Source: SIG455 sp045589495 (GTDB lineage: Bacteria > Bacillota > Clostridia > UMGS1810). Taken from it: a DNA stretch of 64,000 bases. Made by a program: the position numbers and the translations under genes. The notes beneath the pieces were generated by a model. The model was not told where the DNA came from. It worked only from the letters and a program-made list of their open reading frames with translations, and did no database searches. Positions 18,301-27,182 of the stretch are shown here, piece after piece; within the stretch, counting starts at the first letter, position 1, and each line of letters opens with the position of its first letter. The stretch covers positions 1-64,000 of the forward strand of contig JAZNPF010000048.1 of the NCBI GenBank assembly GCA_045589495.1, in the 5' to 3' direction.

Positions 18301-20229
18301 TTGAAGAAATACATAAAAGGTGCAAGCTTTTATATATTGCTTCTGGCTGTCATATTTTTAATATACTTTCTGCTGAACTATCAGACAGGTCCTGTTATGA
18401 AAGATTTTTCCGACCTCATTACTCTGATAAATACCGGAAATGTAAAAGAACTTGTGGTTGTGGAAAATACTGCCACGGTAACACTTAAAGATAATTCAAA
18501 GGTTACCTCTGAAATACCTTCGCTCGGTGCACTTTATGAGCACGCAGGCGACCAGATTAAAAAACAGGTTGCAGACGAAACTCTTGACTACTCAACCCCT
18601 GCCCCTGCCACAGTGCCGTGGTGGATTTCAATGTTGCCATCACTTATTCTGATGATAATAATAATCGTGTTCTGGATTATTTTCTTTAAACAATCTCAAG
18701 GCGGCGGCAAAGGTGCTATGAGCTTCGGCAAAAGCAGAGCAAGGGTTACTATTAACCAGAAAGACCCCATAACATTTAAAGACGTTGCTGGTGCAGATAT
18801 TGAAAAAGCAGAACTTGCCGAAGTGGTTGAATTCCTTAAAAACCCTGCCGAGTTTGAGAAACTCGGTGCTAAAATCCCAAGAGGTGTCCTTTTGGTGGGC
18901 CCTCCGGGAACAGGTAAAACACTTCTTGCAAAAGCGGTTGCTGGCGAAGCCGGTGTTCCGTTCTTCTCAATCTCCGGTTCTGACTTTGTAGAGATGTTTG
19001 TCGGTGTCGGTGCATCACGTGTTCGTGATTTGTTTGAACAGGCTAAAAAAGCCGCACCGAGTATTGTATTCATAGACGAAATTGACGCTGTGGGCAGACA
19101 GAGAGGTGCTGGTCTTGGCGGCGGCCACGACGAAAGAGAGCAGACTCTCAACCAGTTGCTCGTCGAAATGGATGGTTTTGCAGCAAATCAGGGAGTTATA
19201 GTAATAGCGGCAACTAACCGCCCCGATATACTTGACGGTGCGCTTTTGCGTCCCGGACGTTTTGACAGACAGGTCGTTGTTGACACTCCTGATATTTTAG
19301 GACGTGAGGCAATTTTGAAAGTTCACTCACGCAAAAAGCCATTAGGCGCTGACGTTAACCTTTCAGTAATTGCAAAAACAACCGCCGGTTTTACAGGCGC
19401 TGACCTTGCAAACCTTTTGAATGAAGCGGCACTTCTGGCGGCGCGCAAACATAAAACCGAAATCAATATGCCTGAAATTGAAGATGCTATGATTAAGGTT
19501 ATGGTTGGAACTGAAAAGAAAACACGTAATATGAGTGAAAAAGAAAAACGTATTACGGCTTACCACGAAGCAGGTCATGCAGTTGTAACAAAACTGTTGC
19601 CATCTCAGGATCCGGTTCATCAGATTTCTATTATTCCAAGAGGCAGAGCCGGCGGATACACAATGAGCCTGCCTGAAGAAGACAGATATTATATGACCAA
19701 ACAGACTATGCTTGATGAAATAATCGTATTACTCGGCGGAAGAGCCGCAGAAAAGATTATTTTAAACGACATCAGCACGGGCGCATCAAACGATATTGAA
19801 CGTGCATCCAAAATTGCACGTCAGATGGTTACAAAGTTTGGTATGAGTGATAAAATCGGTCCTATTTCTTTCGGCAACGAAAGTAATGAGGTGTTCCTCG
19901 GCAAAGATTTTGTGCAGTCACGCTCTGTCAGCGAACGTGTTGCATCGGAAATTGATGACGAGATTATGCACATTATAGAAACCAAATACGAAGAGTGCCT
20001 CAAACTTATATCTGAAAACAAAGATAAACTTGAAAGTGTTGCAGCGGCACTTATGGAAAGAGAAAAACTTTCAGGCGAAGAATTTGAAGTTCTTTTTGCA
20101 GGTGGTGAACTTCCGCCTATGGATCCGCTTAACCTCAATGCACAAACACCGGCAGAAGAAAAAACTTCAGATGAAATTCCGGAAGAGTCAATACACGCTA
20201 AAGAAGACGTTATTGAAGAAAACAAATAA
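18301..20229 (+). CDS. ftsH: ATP-dependent zinc metalloprotease FtsH
   Basis: FtsH is the membrane-bound AAA+ protease for quality control of membrane proteins and some cytosolic regulators. Two membrane segments (about residues 9-26 and 108-129) flank an extracytoplasmic domain. Walker A GPPGTGKT is at 200-207, followed by the pore loop VEMFVGVGASRVRDL, Walker B IVFIDEIDAVG, the second region of homology and the zinc motif HEAGH. TTG at 18301 is chosen because GGAGG lies 8 bases upstream; the earlier TTG at 18283 overlaps that site. The protein has 642 residues with an acidic C-terminus. Confidence 0.96.
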   Translation: MKKYIKGASFYILLLAVIFLIYFLLNYQTGPVMKDFSDLITLINTGNVKELVVVENTATVTLKDNSKVTSEIPSLGALYEHAGDQIKKQVADETLDYSTPAPATVPWWISMLPSLILMIIIIVFWIIFFKQSQGGGKGAMSFGKSRARVTINQKDPITFKDVAGADIEKAELAEVVEFLKNPAEFEKLGAKIPRGVLLVGPPGTGKTLLAKAVAGEAGVPFFSISGSDFVEMFVGVGASRVRDLFEQAKKAAPSIVFIDEIDAVGRQRGAGLGGGHDEREQTLNQLLVEMDGFAANQGVIVIAATNRPDILDGALLRPGRFDRQVVVDTPDILGREAILKVHSRKKPLGADVNLSVIAKTTAGFTGADLANLLNEAALLAARKHKTEINMPEIEDAMIKVMVGTEKKTRNMSEKEKRITAYHEAGHAVVTKLLPSQDPVHQISIIPRGRAGGYTMSLPEEDRYYMTKQTMLDEIIVLLGGRAAEKIILNDISTGASNDIERASKIARQMVTKFGMSDKIGPISFGNESNEVFLGKDFVQSRSVSERVASEIDDEIMHIIETKYEECLKLISENKDKLESVAAALMEREKLSGEEFEVLFAGGELPPMDPLNLNAQTPAEEKTSDEIPEESIHAKEDVIEENK

Positions 20230-20248
20230 TTTAATTACTAACAAAAGA

Positions 20249-20301
20249 AAAAACAATATATTTTCGCATAAATATACCCAAGCGAAAATATATTGTTTTT
20301 T
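20249..20301. terminator. bidirectional terminator between ftsH and the XRE gene
   Basis: A 17-18 bp perfect stem (AAACAATATATTTTCGC and its complement) around a 15-nt loop is followed by T runs on both strands. It serves the two convergent genes. Confidence 0.85.
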
Positions 20302-20324
20302 AATTAAACCCTTAAACAGATAAG

Positions 20325-20570
20325 TTAATCGTTGTCAACATCGGTAAGTTTGCTTACCGAAACACCTAAAGCCTTACTAATCTTATGCAAGGATTTGAGT
20401 GAAGGTGCATACGCCGCGCTGGGGCCTTCAAGTTGTGAGATAAAGTTTAATGACATACCGCTGTATTCGCTAAGTTGCTCTTGCGTCATACCGGCTAACC
20501 TTCTGTAGTATCCGACCTTTAAACCAACTTTGATTATAAACATCTGATACTCTTTTTCGTCATAAGTCAT
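20325..20570 (-). CDS. small XRE-family (HTH_3) transcriptional regulator
   Basis: The 81-residue protein is essentially one Cro/C1-type helix-turn-helix. LKVGYYRRLAGMTQEQLSEY leads into the recognition helix SGMSLNFISQLEG. The end of the family fold is SLKSLHKISKALGVSVSKL. There is no sensor or oligomerisation domain. The ATG at 20568-20570 has a GGTGAT site; in-frame GTG codons just upstream overlap that site. It is divergent from the large secreted protein gene with about 135 bases between, so it may regulate that gene or itself; this is inferred from position only. Confidence 0.85.
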   Translation of the reverse strand: MTYDEKEYQMFIIKVGLKVGYYRRLAGMTQEQLSEYSGMSLNFISQLEGPSAAYAPSLKSLHKISKALGVSVSKLTDVDND

Positions 20571-20616
20571 AATTATCACCACTTATATAATCTTCATTCT
20601 CTTAAATTATATACTA

Positions 20617-20645
20617 TTGACAAATAAGTATAAATGTAGTATTCT
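20617..20645 (+). promoter_or_regulatory. promoter of the secreted beta-helix protein
   Basis: TTGACA (20617-20622) and TATTCT (20640-20645) are separated by 17 bp, with the ribosome site AGAAAGGAC further on. The -10 matches the consensus at four of six positions. Confidence 0.6.
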
Positions 20646-20704
20646 TAAATAAAACTACCGACACACGGAAGTTTTTAATACATTCAAGAAAGGACGTTTT
20701 ATTT

Positions 20705-23572
20705 ATGAAAAAAACATTATCAATTTTACTGGCAACAGTAATGCTGCTGGGAACATTTAACTTTACTGTTTCGGCAAGTGAAGGAAACTGGGCAGATGTT
20801 GCAGACACATCTTGGTACAACGATTCAGATACATCGTTTACGCTTGACTCAGCAGAAAAGTTGGCAGGTCTTGCTGAACTTGTAAATGGAGGAACAAGTT
20901 TTTCCGGCAAAACTATTTTTCTTAATGCTGATATTGACCTTGAAAACAAGGCTTGGGAACCTATAGGATCAAACACTACTCCTTTTCAAGGTAAGTTTGA
21001 CGGCGGCAACAACACAATCTCAAATCTTAAAGTTGAGGGTGCCTATAAATATGCAGGATTTTTTGGATATGTAAAAAGTGCTTCTATGACCGATCTTGAA
21101 AATCCAACAATCCAGAATATTACTATTGAAGATGCATATATTGATACAACTGAATATTATGCAGCAGGAGCACTTTCCGGACAGATTTATGTAGGCACTG
21201 TTAAAAATGTTCACGCAACGGGAACAGTTAAAGGTGGTGCTAAATTTGCTGGAGGTTTAGTTGGTCATGTTTACACATCATTTGACAACTGCTCTTTTGA
21301 AGGCAATGTTTCAAGCGCCAACCAATCAGGCGGTATTGCAGGTTCCGGTGATGGTCGTGTGTATAACAGTTACGTAAAAGGCGATGTTAATGCGGCATAC
21401 TGGGCAGGCGGCATCATCGGTAACGGTCAGGAAGGTACTTCAATCGTTAACTGCTATGTTGAAGGTGATGTTTCTGCATCTAACTGTTGGTACTACGGTG
21501 TAGGCGGTCTTGCAGGTGTTGCAGGCCACGGATATACCGGTGCTAAGATTGAAAACAACTACTTTAATGGCACAGTTTATTTAGCGGGAGAAAAAATTAA
21601 CACTCCTGTTATTGGATTTGTAAATGCAAACGGCAACGACACAATTAACTCTGAAGTTGGCGGAAACTCCTGGAACACCGACAACTATCCCGCTGACCTT
21701 GAAGTTATTATTACTGCCGAAGTAGAGCAGAGCGGAACTGCTGCAGAATACAAAGACAAAGCAGTTGCTGCTGAAATCCAGAGCAGAAACAATAAACTTG
21801 TTATGCTGGAAAGCGACCTCGAACATATCGATACTATCAATCCTGAAGAAGTAACTATTATGACATTCTCGGAAGTTACAAACGAACAAGTAGAAGAAGC
21901 CGCAGAAGCAAATGTTGTTGCAAAAATCGGCGATGTAGGATATGCCACTCTCGAAGACGCTATAAAAGCGGCTGCTCCAAGCGGAACAGTTGATATTGCT
22001 TCCGACACAACTATCGAAAAATGGACAATGTTTGCGCAAGATCTAACCATAGGAAACGGACAAATTATAACTCTTGATATGGACGGATTGACAATTAACG
22101 GTAACGGACATTCCATAACAGTTGAAAGTATTGAATCTGCAAGCAACGGAAACCTCTTGTTCAGAAATGCAGAAAACTTAAACATCTCTGATTTAACAAT
22201 AAATATTGCCGATGGTGTTGCCGGCGGTATAAGTCTGGTGTCAGGTATTATTGACAATGTTACCTTTAACGGCGGTAACGGTGTTTTCCCCGGAGAAGGC
22301 GAAATAACCATCAATGAATGTGAATTCAATACTGCTAATCATGTTATCTATTATGAAAGTGCCAGAGACAATCTTACAGTCACCAACAACACATTTGATG
22401 TTGGCGCAGATAAAAATGTAATTTTACTTCGCGGTAACGAAATATTCACAGGCAACAACATCATCTCAGGCAGAACAGTAAATGCAGTAAGTGGCTCACC
22501 TACTATTTCAGGCAACACATTTGCCGAAGGTGTAAGACTTAAAGTATACAACGCTTGTACTGCTACAATAGCAAATAATACTCTTACCTATATTGTATTT
22601 GAAGATGGTGCAACAACATCAAACGCAACATTTGTAGGTAATATATTAAATGACGAAGCAAGAGAAGCGCTTGAAAGTGTGGGATTAGCAGTAGTTGCAA
22701 AAATAGGCGATGCCGAATATTGCTCATTGCATGATGCAGCAGCAGGTGCAGCAAACAATGATGTAATTGCACTTCTTGCAGACGGTGTTTCTTTGGAAGA
22801 TGCTGATGCAGCAACACTTGCAGGAAAATCTGTAACTATTGATTTGAACGAAAATGAACTTACAATAAATTCTGCAACAGATTACAGCGACCTTATCAGT
22901 ATTCCCAAAAATTACAAAGTAAGCAAAACTGCAGTAACAGATTCCGTATATACCTACAGCCTTAAAAAAGTGGTTATGCCATCTCCCGTTGGTGTAGTAG
23001 GCGGTGGCGGTTCATCTGTATCTAAACCATCAACACCTGTTCAGGATAAAACAGATGAAGAAACTAAAGAAGATACAAAACTTGATGAAGATGCAAAAAC
23101 AGATGAAGATACAAAAACAGATGAAGATACAAAAACTGATGAGAGTGATGCTAACAAAGAAAACAGCACCACACCAAACACAGAAAAAACTACAAACAAC
23201 ATAGTTCTTACCATAGGCGATGCTACCATCAATGTATTTGGTAACACCATCAAAAACGACGTTGCACCCAAAATTGTAAATAACAGAACTATGCTTCCTG
23301 CAAGAATTATTGCTGAAAGCATTGGCGCAACTGTTACATGGACTGCAGCAGAGCCAAACAAAGTATTGATCGAAAAAGGCGAAATAGTTATTATAATCAC
23401 CATCGGTTCAGACATAGCAACAGTAAACGGTGAAGAAATCAAACTTGACAGCCCCGCTTTCATTGAAAAAGACAGAACATATATTCCAACCAGATTCCTC
23501 TCTGAAAAACTTGGCGCAACTGTTGAGTGGGTTCCCGAAACAACACAGGTAATTATCACACCGACTGAGTGA
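20705..23572 (+). CDS. secreted GLUG/beta-helix surface protein with copper-amine-oxidase-like C-terminal domain
   Basis: The 955-residue protein begins with a clear signal peptide (about 1-24, cleaved after TVSA). Residues about 40-300 have repeated Gly-rich units of the GLUG/adhesin type (FDGGNNTISNL, GGLVGHVY, GGIAGSG, GGIIGNGQ). A right-handed beta-helix-like region follows, with two copies of the motif AKIGD-x-x-Y-x-[TS]-L at about residues 405 and 665. A linker of TDEDTK repeats (about 780-815) leads to a domain with NNRTMLPARIIAESIGA and DRTYIPTRFLSEKLGA, the two halves of the copper amine oxidase N-terminal-like (stalk) fold. No LPXTG or SLH anchor is visible. Ligand and function are unknown; adhesion or glycan binding is only a guess. 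Confidence 0.85.
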   Translation: MKKTLSILLATVMLLGTFNFTVSASEGNWADVADTSWYNDSDTSFTLDSAEKLAGLAELVNGGTSFSGKTIFLNADIDLENKAWEPIGSNTTPFQGKFDGGNNTISNLKVEGAYKYAGFFGYVKSASMTDLENPTIQNITIEDAYIDTTEYYAAGALSGQIYVGTVKNVHATGTVKGGAKFAGGLVGHVYTSFDNCSFEGNVSSANQSGGIAGSGDGRVYNSYVKGDVNAAYWAGGIIGNGQEGTSIVNCYVEGDVSASNCWYYGVGGLAGVAGHGYTGAKIENNYFNGTVYLAGEKINTPVIGFVNANGNDTINSEVGGNSWNTDNYPADLEVIITAEVEQSGTAAEYKDKAVAAEIQSRNNKLVMLESDLEHIDTINPEEVTIMTFSEVTNEQVEEAAEANVVAKIGDVGYATLEDAIKAAAPSGTVDIASDTTIEKWTMFAQDLTIGNGQIITLDMDGLTINGNGHSITVESIESASNGNLLFRNAENLNISDLTINIADGVAGGISLVSGIIDNVTFNGGNGVFPGEGEITINECEFNTANHVIYYESARDNLTVTNNTFDVGADKNVILLRGNEIFTGNNIISGRTVNAVSGSPTISGNTFAEGVRLKVYNACTATIANNTLTYIVFEDGATTSNATFVGNILNDEAREALESVGLAVVAKIGDAEYCSLHDAAAGAANNDVIALLADGVSLEDADAATLAGKSVTIDLNENELTINSATDYSDLISIPKNYKVSKTAVTDSVYTYSLKKVVMPSPVGVVGGGGSSVSKPSTPVQDKTDEETKEDTKLDEDAKTDEDTKTDEDTKTDESDANKENSTTPNTEKTTNNIVLTIGDATINVFGNTIKNDVAPKIVNNRTMLPARIIAESIGATVTWTAAEPNKVLIEKGEIVIIITIGSDIATVNGEEIKLDSPAFIEKDRTYIPTRFLSEKLGATVEWVPETTQVIITPTE
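23081..23148 (+). repeat. 18-bp tandem repeat coding TDEDTK
   Basis: Two identical 18-bp units (23099-23116 and 23117-23134, ACAGATGAAGATACAAAA) are flanked by diverged copies on each side. They encode the acidic linker of the surface protein. Such arrays can change copy number by slippage in multiples of six residues without loss of frame. Confidence 0.8.
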
Positions 23573-23590
23573 TTTCCATTTTCACATTGA

Positions 23591-23625
23591 ACAGACGCAG
23601 AGGATTCCCCTTTGCGTCTGTTTTT
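23591..23625 (+). terminator. terminator of the surface protein gene
   Basis: The stem ACAGACGCA / TGCGTCTGT surrounds a 13-nt loop and ends in TTTTT, 19 bases past the stop codon. A flanking TTCACAT / ATGTGAA pair could extend it. Confidence 0.85.
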
Positions 23626-23658
23626 ATGTGAAACTAACATCAAAGGAGTAACGCACAA

Positions 23659-23871
23659 ATGAAAAATATAACACAACTATGTCCGACTTGCGAAACAGGA
23701 GCAAAAATGTATTTATTGGACAGCCGTTCTCCGGAATGTCCTTATCTGCCGTGTCATAACGAACACGGGTGCCCTTATTACGTACCTTTTGAATCAAAAA
23801 GCGAATCTGTTAAAAAAGAAAAAAAGACTAATTTTATAAAAAACTTCATCAAAAAAATCAAAGTCCTGTAA
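23659..23871 (+). CDS. Cys-rich 70-residue miniprotein, function unknown
   Basis: The ORF has a good AAAGGAG site 10 bases before ATG 23659. It encodes six cysteines as CPTC, then CPYLPC and a final GCPYY within the first 42 residues, with one His between, a layout that could bind zinc. The C-terminal third is Lys-rich with FIKNFIKKIK. There is no signal peptide or membrane segment. The stop codon lies in the loop of the terminator that ends the transcript. I do not recognise the family. It sits between the surface protein gene and coaX and may be expressed with either. Confidence 0.7.
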   Translation: MKNITQLCPTCETGAKMYLLDSRSPECPYLPCHNEHGCPYYVPFESKSESVKKEKKTNFIKNFIKKIKVL

Positions 23872-23888
23872 AGGGCTTTGATTTTTTA
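23853..23888 (+). terminator. terminator overlapping the Cys-rich miniprotein stop
   Basis: The stem AAAAATCAAAGTCC / GGGCTTTGATTTTT (one G-T pair) has a 6-nt loop containing the TAA stop codon and ends in a T run. Confidence 0.85.
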
Positions 23889-23889
23889 C

Positions 23890-23918
23890 TTGAAATATAC
23901 AAAAATTAGTAGTATAAT
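23890..23918 (+). promoter_or_regulatory. promoter of coaX
   Basis: TTGAAA (23890-23895) and TATAAT (23913-23918) are 17 bp apart, 32 bases before the GTG start of coaX. Confidence 0.78.
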
Positions 23919-23950
23919 TACTTTGATAAAAAAGCAGGGAGGGTATCTGT

Positions 23951-24712
23951 GTGATTTTAACTATTGATATAGGCAATACAAATATAGTGCTGGGCGGATT
24001 TTTTGGTGATGAATTAAAGTTTGTTTCACGAATATCAACAAATGTTAAAAAAACCGAAGACGAATACGCTGCACTCATTAAGAGCATAGTTTCACTAAAT
24101 GATGTAAAACGCACAGAAGTAAGCGGTGCTATAATCTCTTCAGTTGTACCCCCTCTTAACAAAACAATGCAGAAAGCACTTAAAAAAATCTATGGCGTAT
24201 CGGCAATCGTTGTCGGTCCGGGAGTTAAAACAGGTGTTAATCTGCTTGTGGACAACCCTTCACAAGTCGGTGCCGACCTTGTATGCTCAACTGCTGCGGC
24301 TTACAATTATTATAAAGTTCCCGCAATAGTTCTGGATATGGGTACTGCCACAAAACTATCTGTTGTTGATGAAAACGGTGCATTTGCAGGTGTTTCCATT
24401 ATACCGGGTGTAGAAATAGGTATTTCTGCTCTTGCAGGCGGTACTGCACAACTTCCGCAGATAAGCCTTGAAGCACCGAAATCCGTTATAGGCAAAAACA
24501 CAATAGATGCAATGCAATCGGGGGTTGTATTTGGCAACGCAAGCCTTATAGACGGAATGATTGAAAAAATCAAAGCCGAATTCGGCAATATTGATATAAT
24601 TGCAACAGGCGGTCTGGCAGGCTTTATTACCCCATACTGCAAAGAAAAAATGATTATAGACGACAACCTTATCTTAAAAGGCTTGTACGCTATATATAAA
24701 AAGAATTTATAA
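23951..24712 (+). CDS. coaX: type III pantothenate kinase
   Basis: CoaX phosphorylates pantothenate, the first committed step of coenzyme A synthesis. It is the potassium-dependent type not inhibited by CoA. The 253-residue protein shows the ASKHA-fold ATP loop MILTIDIGNTNIVLG (2-15), the PGVKTG loop with the pantothenate-site NPSQVGADL nearby, the second phosphate loop VLDMGTATKLSVVD (catalytic Asp) and GGLAGFI at the end. It starts with GTG (23951) after GGGAGGG. Two membrane-protein genes follow at 12 and 77 bases and may belong to the same unit. Confidence 0.96.
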   Translation: MILTIDIGNTNIVLGGFFGDELKFVSRISTNVKKTEDEYAALIKSIVSLNDVKRTEVSGAIISSVVPPLNKTMQKALKKIYGVSAIVVGPGVKTGVNLLVDNPSQVGADLVCSTAAAYNYYKVPAIVLDMGTATKLSVVDENGAFAGVSIIPGVEIGISALAGGTAQLPQISLEAPKSVIGKNTIDAMQSGVVFGNASLIDGMIEKIKAEFGNIDIIATGGLAGFITPYCKEKMIIDDNLILKGLYAIYKKNL

Positions 24713-24724
24713 TTGGAGGATTTT

Positions 24725-25267
24725 ATGTTAGCACTATCTTACATTTTAAGTACATTAGGTCTTATATCTATGCTTGTTGCATCGGCAATAAAGGGAAAAA
24801 GAATGAAACTTATTCTTTTCCTTGCGTTTTGCGGGAACTTATTTGTTGCAACAAGTTATCTTATTGGCGGCAGCGGCATAAATGGTGCGGCAGCTTGTTA
24901 TCTCGGTGCGGTAATAACAATTACAAACTATTTCTTTGAATCAAAAGATATGCCGCTTCCAAAGTGGCTTATATCCGTATATGCTATATGTATGGTTGCA
25001 GTTAACGTGTGGGTTTCCGGCGGGATATCGCTTTTCGGCGCAATCGCAATAATTGCTTCTCTTTCATACATAATGGCAATTATTCAGAAATCAGGTGCAG
25101 GGTATCGTTTCTGGACAATTATAAATATGATTCTCTGGTGCTTGTATGACATCATCACAGGTTCATACAGTGTGTTGGTTACTCACGTTCCGCAACTTGT
25201 AACCGCTTTTGTAAGTGCTCTTTTCCACGACAGAAAAGGCAAGGAAAAATCAAATGCACAAATGTGA
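24725..25267 (+). CDS. YgjV-like multi-pass membrane protein
   Basis: The 180-residue protein has five or six hydrophobic segments with few charges between. The pattern W-x-x-I-N-x-x-x-W-x-x-YD-x-x-x-GSY near residues 130-150 and the TH at about 156 resemble the YgjV family of inner-membrane proteins, for which no biochemical role is firmly known. ATG 24725 follows a perfect GGAGG. It is 12 bases after coaX, so the two are probably co-translated. A role linked to pantothenate or CoA is a guess from position. It could also be an unrelated small transporter. Confidence 0.6.
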   Translation: MLALSYILSTLGLISMLVASAIKGKRMKLILFLAFCGNLFVATSYLIGGSGINGAAACYLGAVITITNYFFESKDMPLPKWLISVYAICMVAVNVWVSGGISLFGAIAIIASLSYIMAIIQKSGAGYRFWTIINMILWCLYDIITGSYSVLVTHVPQLVTAFVSALFHDRKGKEKSNAQM

Positions 25268-25344
25268 TATATCGGCTTGATGCCTTTATATAATTTTTAA
25301 TGCGTTGTATCTCTTTTGAGAACGACAGCAAGGAGGAATTTTTT

Positions 25345-25944
25345 ATGACAAAGACAAGTAAATTGTCAACACGTGCACTCGTTCTGGGTGCAATACTGAC
25401 GGCATTGGTATTTTTGCTGCAGTATATGGGAAGTTTTATAAAACTTGGCCCGTTTTCCATTTCATTGGTGCTGATTCCGATAGTTATCGGTGCGGCAACC
25501 TGCGGAACGGCGATTGCATCATGGCTTGGTTTTGTATTCGGTTTTGCGGTGCTTATAAGCGGTGACGCAGCAGCATTTTTAGCCGTAACCGTCCCCGGCA
25601 CAATCATAACCGTGCTTTCAAAAGGTGTTTTGTGCGGCTTTTTTGCAGCAATATCCTACAAAGCCGGTCTTAAAGTATTTGCCAAATTCAAAAATGGCAG
25701 ATATCTGGCAGTAATTATAGCGGCTATAGTTTGCCCTGTTGTAAATACAGGAGTATTTCTTATCTGCTGCTCACTGTTTTTCATGGAAACATTGACGGAA
25801 TGGGCAATGGCTGCCAACCACGGCGGAGGAGTGGTACATTATATGATTTTCGTTCTTGTTGGGATAAACTTTATAGCAGAACTTATTACAAATATAATCC
25901 TAAGCCCTATAGTTTCAAGACTGATTGATATACGAAATAAATAA
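25345..25944 (+). CDS. ECF-type transporter substrate-binding (S) component
   Basis: The 199-residue protein has six membrane segments in the layout of ECF S components. It shows the N-terminal ALVLGAILTAL segment, which resembles the ECF-module contact helix, and LGPFSISLVLIPIVIGAA, a stretch typical of the PF12822 vitamin-uptake group. It would need a shared energising module (EcfA1A2T), which is not in this window. ATG 25345 has AAGGAGG. Because it follows coaX, pantothenate is the likeliest substrate, but riboflavin, folate or another vitamin cannot be excluded. No riboswitch motif was seen in the 77-base gap upstream. The gene ends at a strong terminator. Confidence 0.75.
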   Translation: MTKTSKLSTRALVLGAILTALVFLLQYMGSFIKLGPFSISLVLIPIVIGAATCGTAIASWLGFVFGFAVLISGDAAAFLAVTVPGTIITVLSKGVLCGFFAAISYKAGLKVFAKFKNGRYLAVIIAAIVCPVVNTGVFLICCSLFFMETLTEWAMAANHGGGVVHYMIFVLVGINFIAELITNIILSPIVSRLIDIRNK

Positions 25945-25955
25945 TCCATACAAAC

Positions 25956-25990
25956 AAAAATGCTGAACGGATAACCGTTCAGCATTTTTA
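25956..25990. terminator. bidirectional terminator
   Basis: A perfect 15-bp stem (AAAAATGCTGAACGG and complement) with a 4-nt loop lies between the ECF gene and the convergent small membrane protein gene. Confidence 0.9.
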
Positions 25991-26002
25991 ATTCATATAC
26001 AA

Positions 26003-26404
26003 TTATTTTTTAAGCATTTTAGGTACGATTGTGTGATATGCAAAACTTGCTACAAGATATACAATAAGCAATGCCGCTGTAATGTACTTCATAAGTTTGA
26101 TAGTTACAAAACCAACACCGTGAATACAGAAAAAGCAAAATGCCATAACTACTGCCAGTGCAATATATTCAAGAAGGAATTTCTTTTTTGTAACCACAAC
26201 AATTGCCGCCATAACTACTGCTGCAACTATACTGATTACAGATAGAACCATAACTGCATTCTGTGTCTGCAAAATCGTCTGTGAATAACTCTGACCTCTG
26301 TTAATAAGCAGAAGTATAACCAAAAGCGACAGTGAAACCACAGTTGAAATCAATAATCTGTTTGAATGTGTTTCAGTAATTTTTTTAATCTCTGCATTTT
26401 TCAT
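26003..26404 (-). CDS. four-helix membrane protein, function unknown
   Basis: The 133-residue protein has a short charged N-terminus (MKNAEIKKITETHSNR) and four predicted membrane segments of about 20 residues each, separated by short basic loops (VVTKKKF) and a single Gln/Asn-rich outer loop. There are no recognisable catalytic motifs. The ATG has an AAGGAGAT site. It starts 21 bases after the rsmE stop, so it is the last gene of that transcript. I cannot assign a family. Confidence 0.7.
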   Translation of the reverse strand: MKNAEIKKITETHSNRLLISTVVSLSLLVILLLINRGQSYSQTILQTQNAVMVLSVISIVAAVVMAAIVVVTKKKFLLEYIALAVVMAFCFFCIHGVGFVTIKLMKYITAALLIVYLVASFAYHTIVPKMLKK

Positions 26405-26425
26405 ATATAACTATCTCCTTTTATA

Positions 26426-27157
26426 TCAGATATCCCATTCTCCAAGTGCATACATTATTGCTGAAACTGTGGCAATACCCGCCGTTTCACAACGGAGAAT
26501 TCTTTTACCTAACGTAACTGTTTTAACACCTGCCCCGACAGCAGCATCTGCTTCCGACTGTTCAAAACCGCCTTCAGGACCTATATAAATTGCAATACTA
26601 CAGTTTTTTTCTGCACTTGCCAAAGCATTACTTAAATTGCTCTGCCGTTCACATTCATACGGCATTATTTTTAAATCGTGCTGCCCGGTGATGGCTTTGT
26701 CAAAACTTACAGCATCACAGACTTTCGGAATAATACCTCTGCCGCACTGTTTAGCGGCTTCTTCGGCAATCCTCTGCCACCGGATACGTTTTTTGCCGTC
26801 GTCTTTGATTTTTGCAACACAACGAGCCGTTTCAACAGGTACTATGGCATCTACTCCGAGTTCGACGCATTTCTGAATTATCAAATCCATTTTATCCGAC
26901 TTAGGCAACCCCTGATAAAGAGTAATGCTTATACTGCTTTCGGCTTCATTTGGATATGTTGAAATAATATCTGCCGTAATGGAGTTTTTATCCATACCCG
27001 ATATCCTACATTCGTAATCCGTACCTTCACCATTACACAATATTATACTATCATTTTCCTTCAAACGCAATACCTTTGTGATATGCGCCACATCTTCGCC
27101 GGTGATTTTTGCATTATTTTGAGTAAATGCACTTTTGTCGGCAAAAAATCTGTGCAT
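26426..27157 (-). CDS. rsmE: 16S rRNA m3U1498 methyltransferase RsmE
   Basis: RsmE methylates U1498 in the decoding centre of 16S rRNA using S-adenosylmethionine. The 243-residue protein starts MHRFFADK, a typical family start, with a PUA-like N-terminal domain. The SPOUT-type deep knot follows, with YIGPEGGFEQSEAD and LGKRILRCETAGI. The ATG at 27155-27157 lies 6 bases after GAGGTG; the GTG at 27166 overlaps that site. It has its own promoter, which overlaps the end of prmA. prmA and rsmE are neighbours in many Firmicutes. Confidence 0.95.
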   Translation of the reverse strand: MHRFFADKSAFTQNNAKITGEDVAHITKVLRLKENDSIILCNGEGTDYECRISGMDKNSITADIISTYPNEAESSISITLYQGLPKSDKMDLIIQKCVELGVDAIVPVETARCVAKIKDDGKKRIRWQRIAEEAAKQCGRGIIPKVCDAVSFDKAITGQHDLKIMPYECERQSNLSNALASAEKNCSIAIYIGPEGGFEQSEADAAVGAGVKTVTLGKRILRCETAGIATVSAIMYALGEWDI

Positions 27158-27182
27158 GGACTTCACCTCAAATCACCATTAT

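Noticed and set aside
23081..23148. CRISPR-like array
   Set aside because: The 18-bp repeats are contiguous, have no spacers and code for an in-frame acidic linker.
23041..23676. 211-codon minus-strand ORF under the surface protein gene
   Set aside because: It is a shadow of the Asp/Thr-rich coding strand, Ser/Val-rich with no ribosome site.
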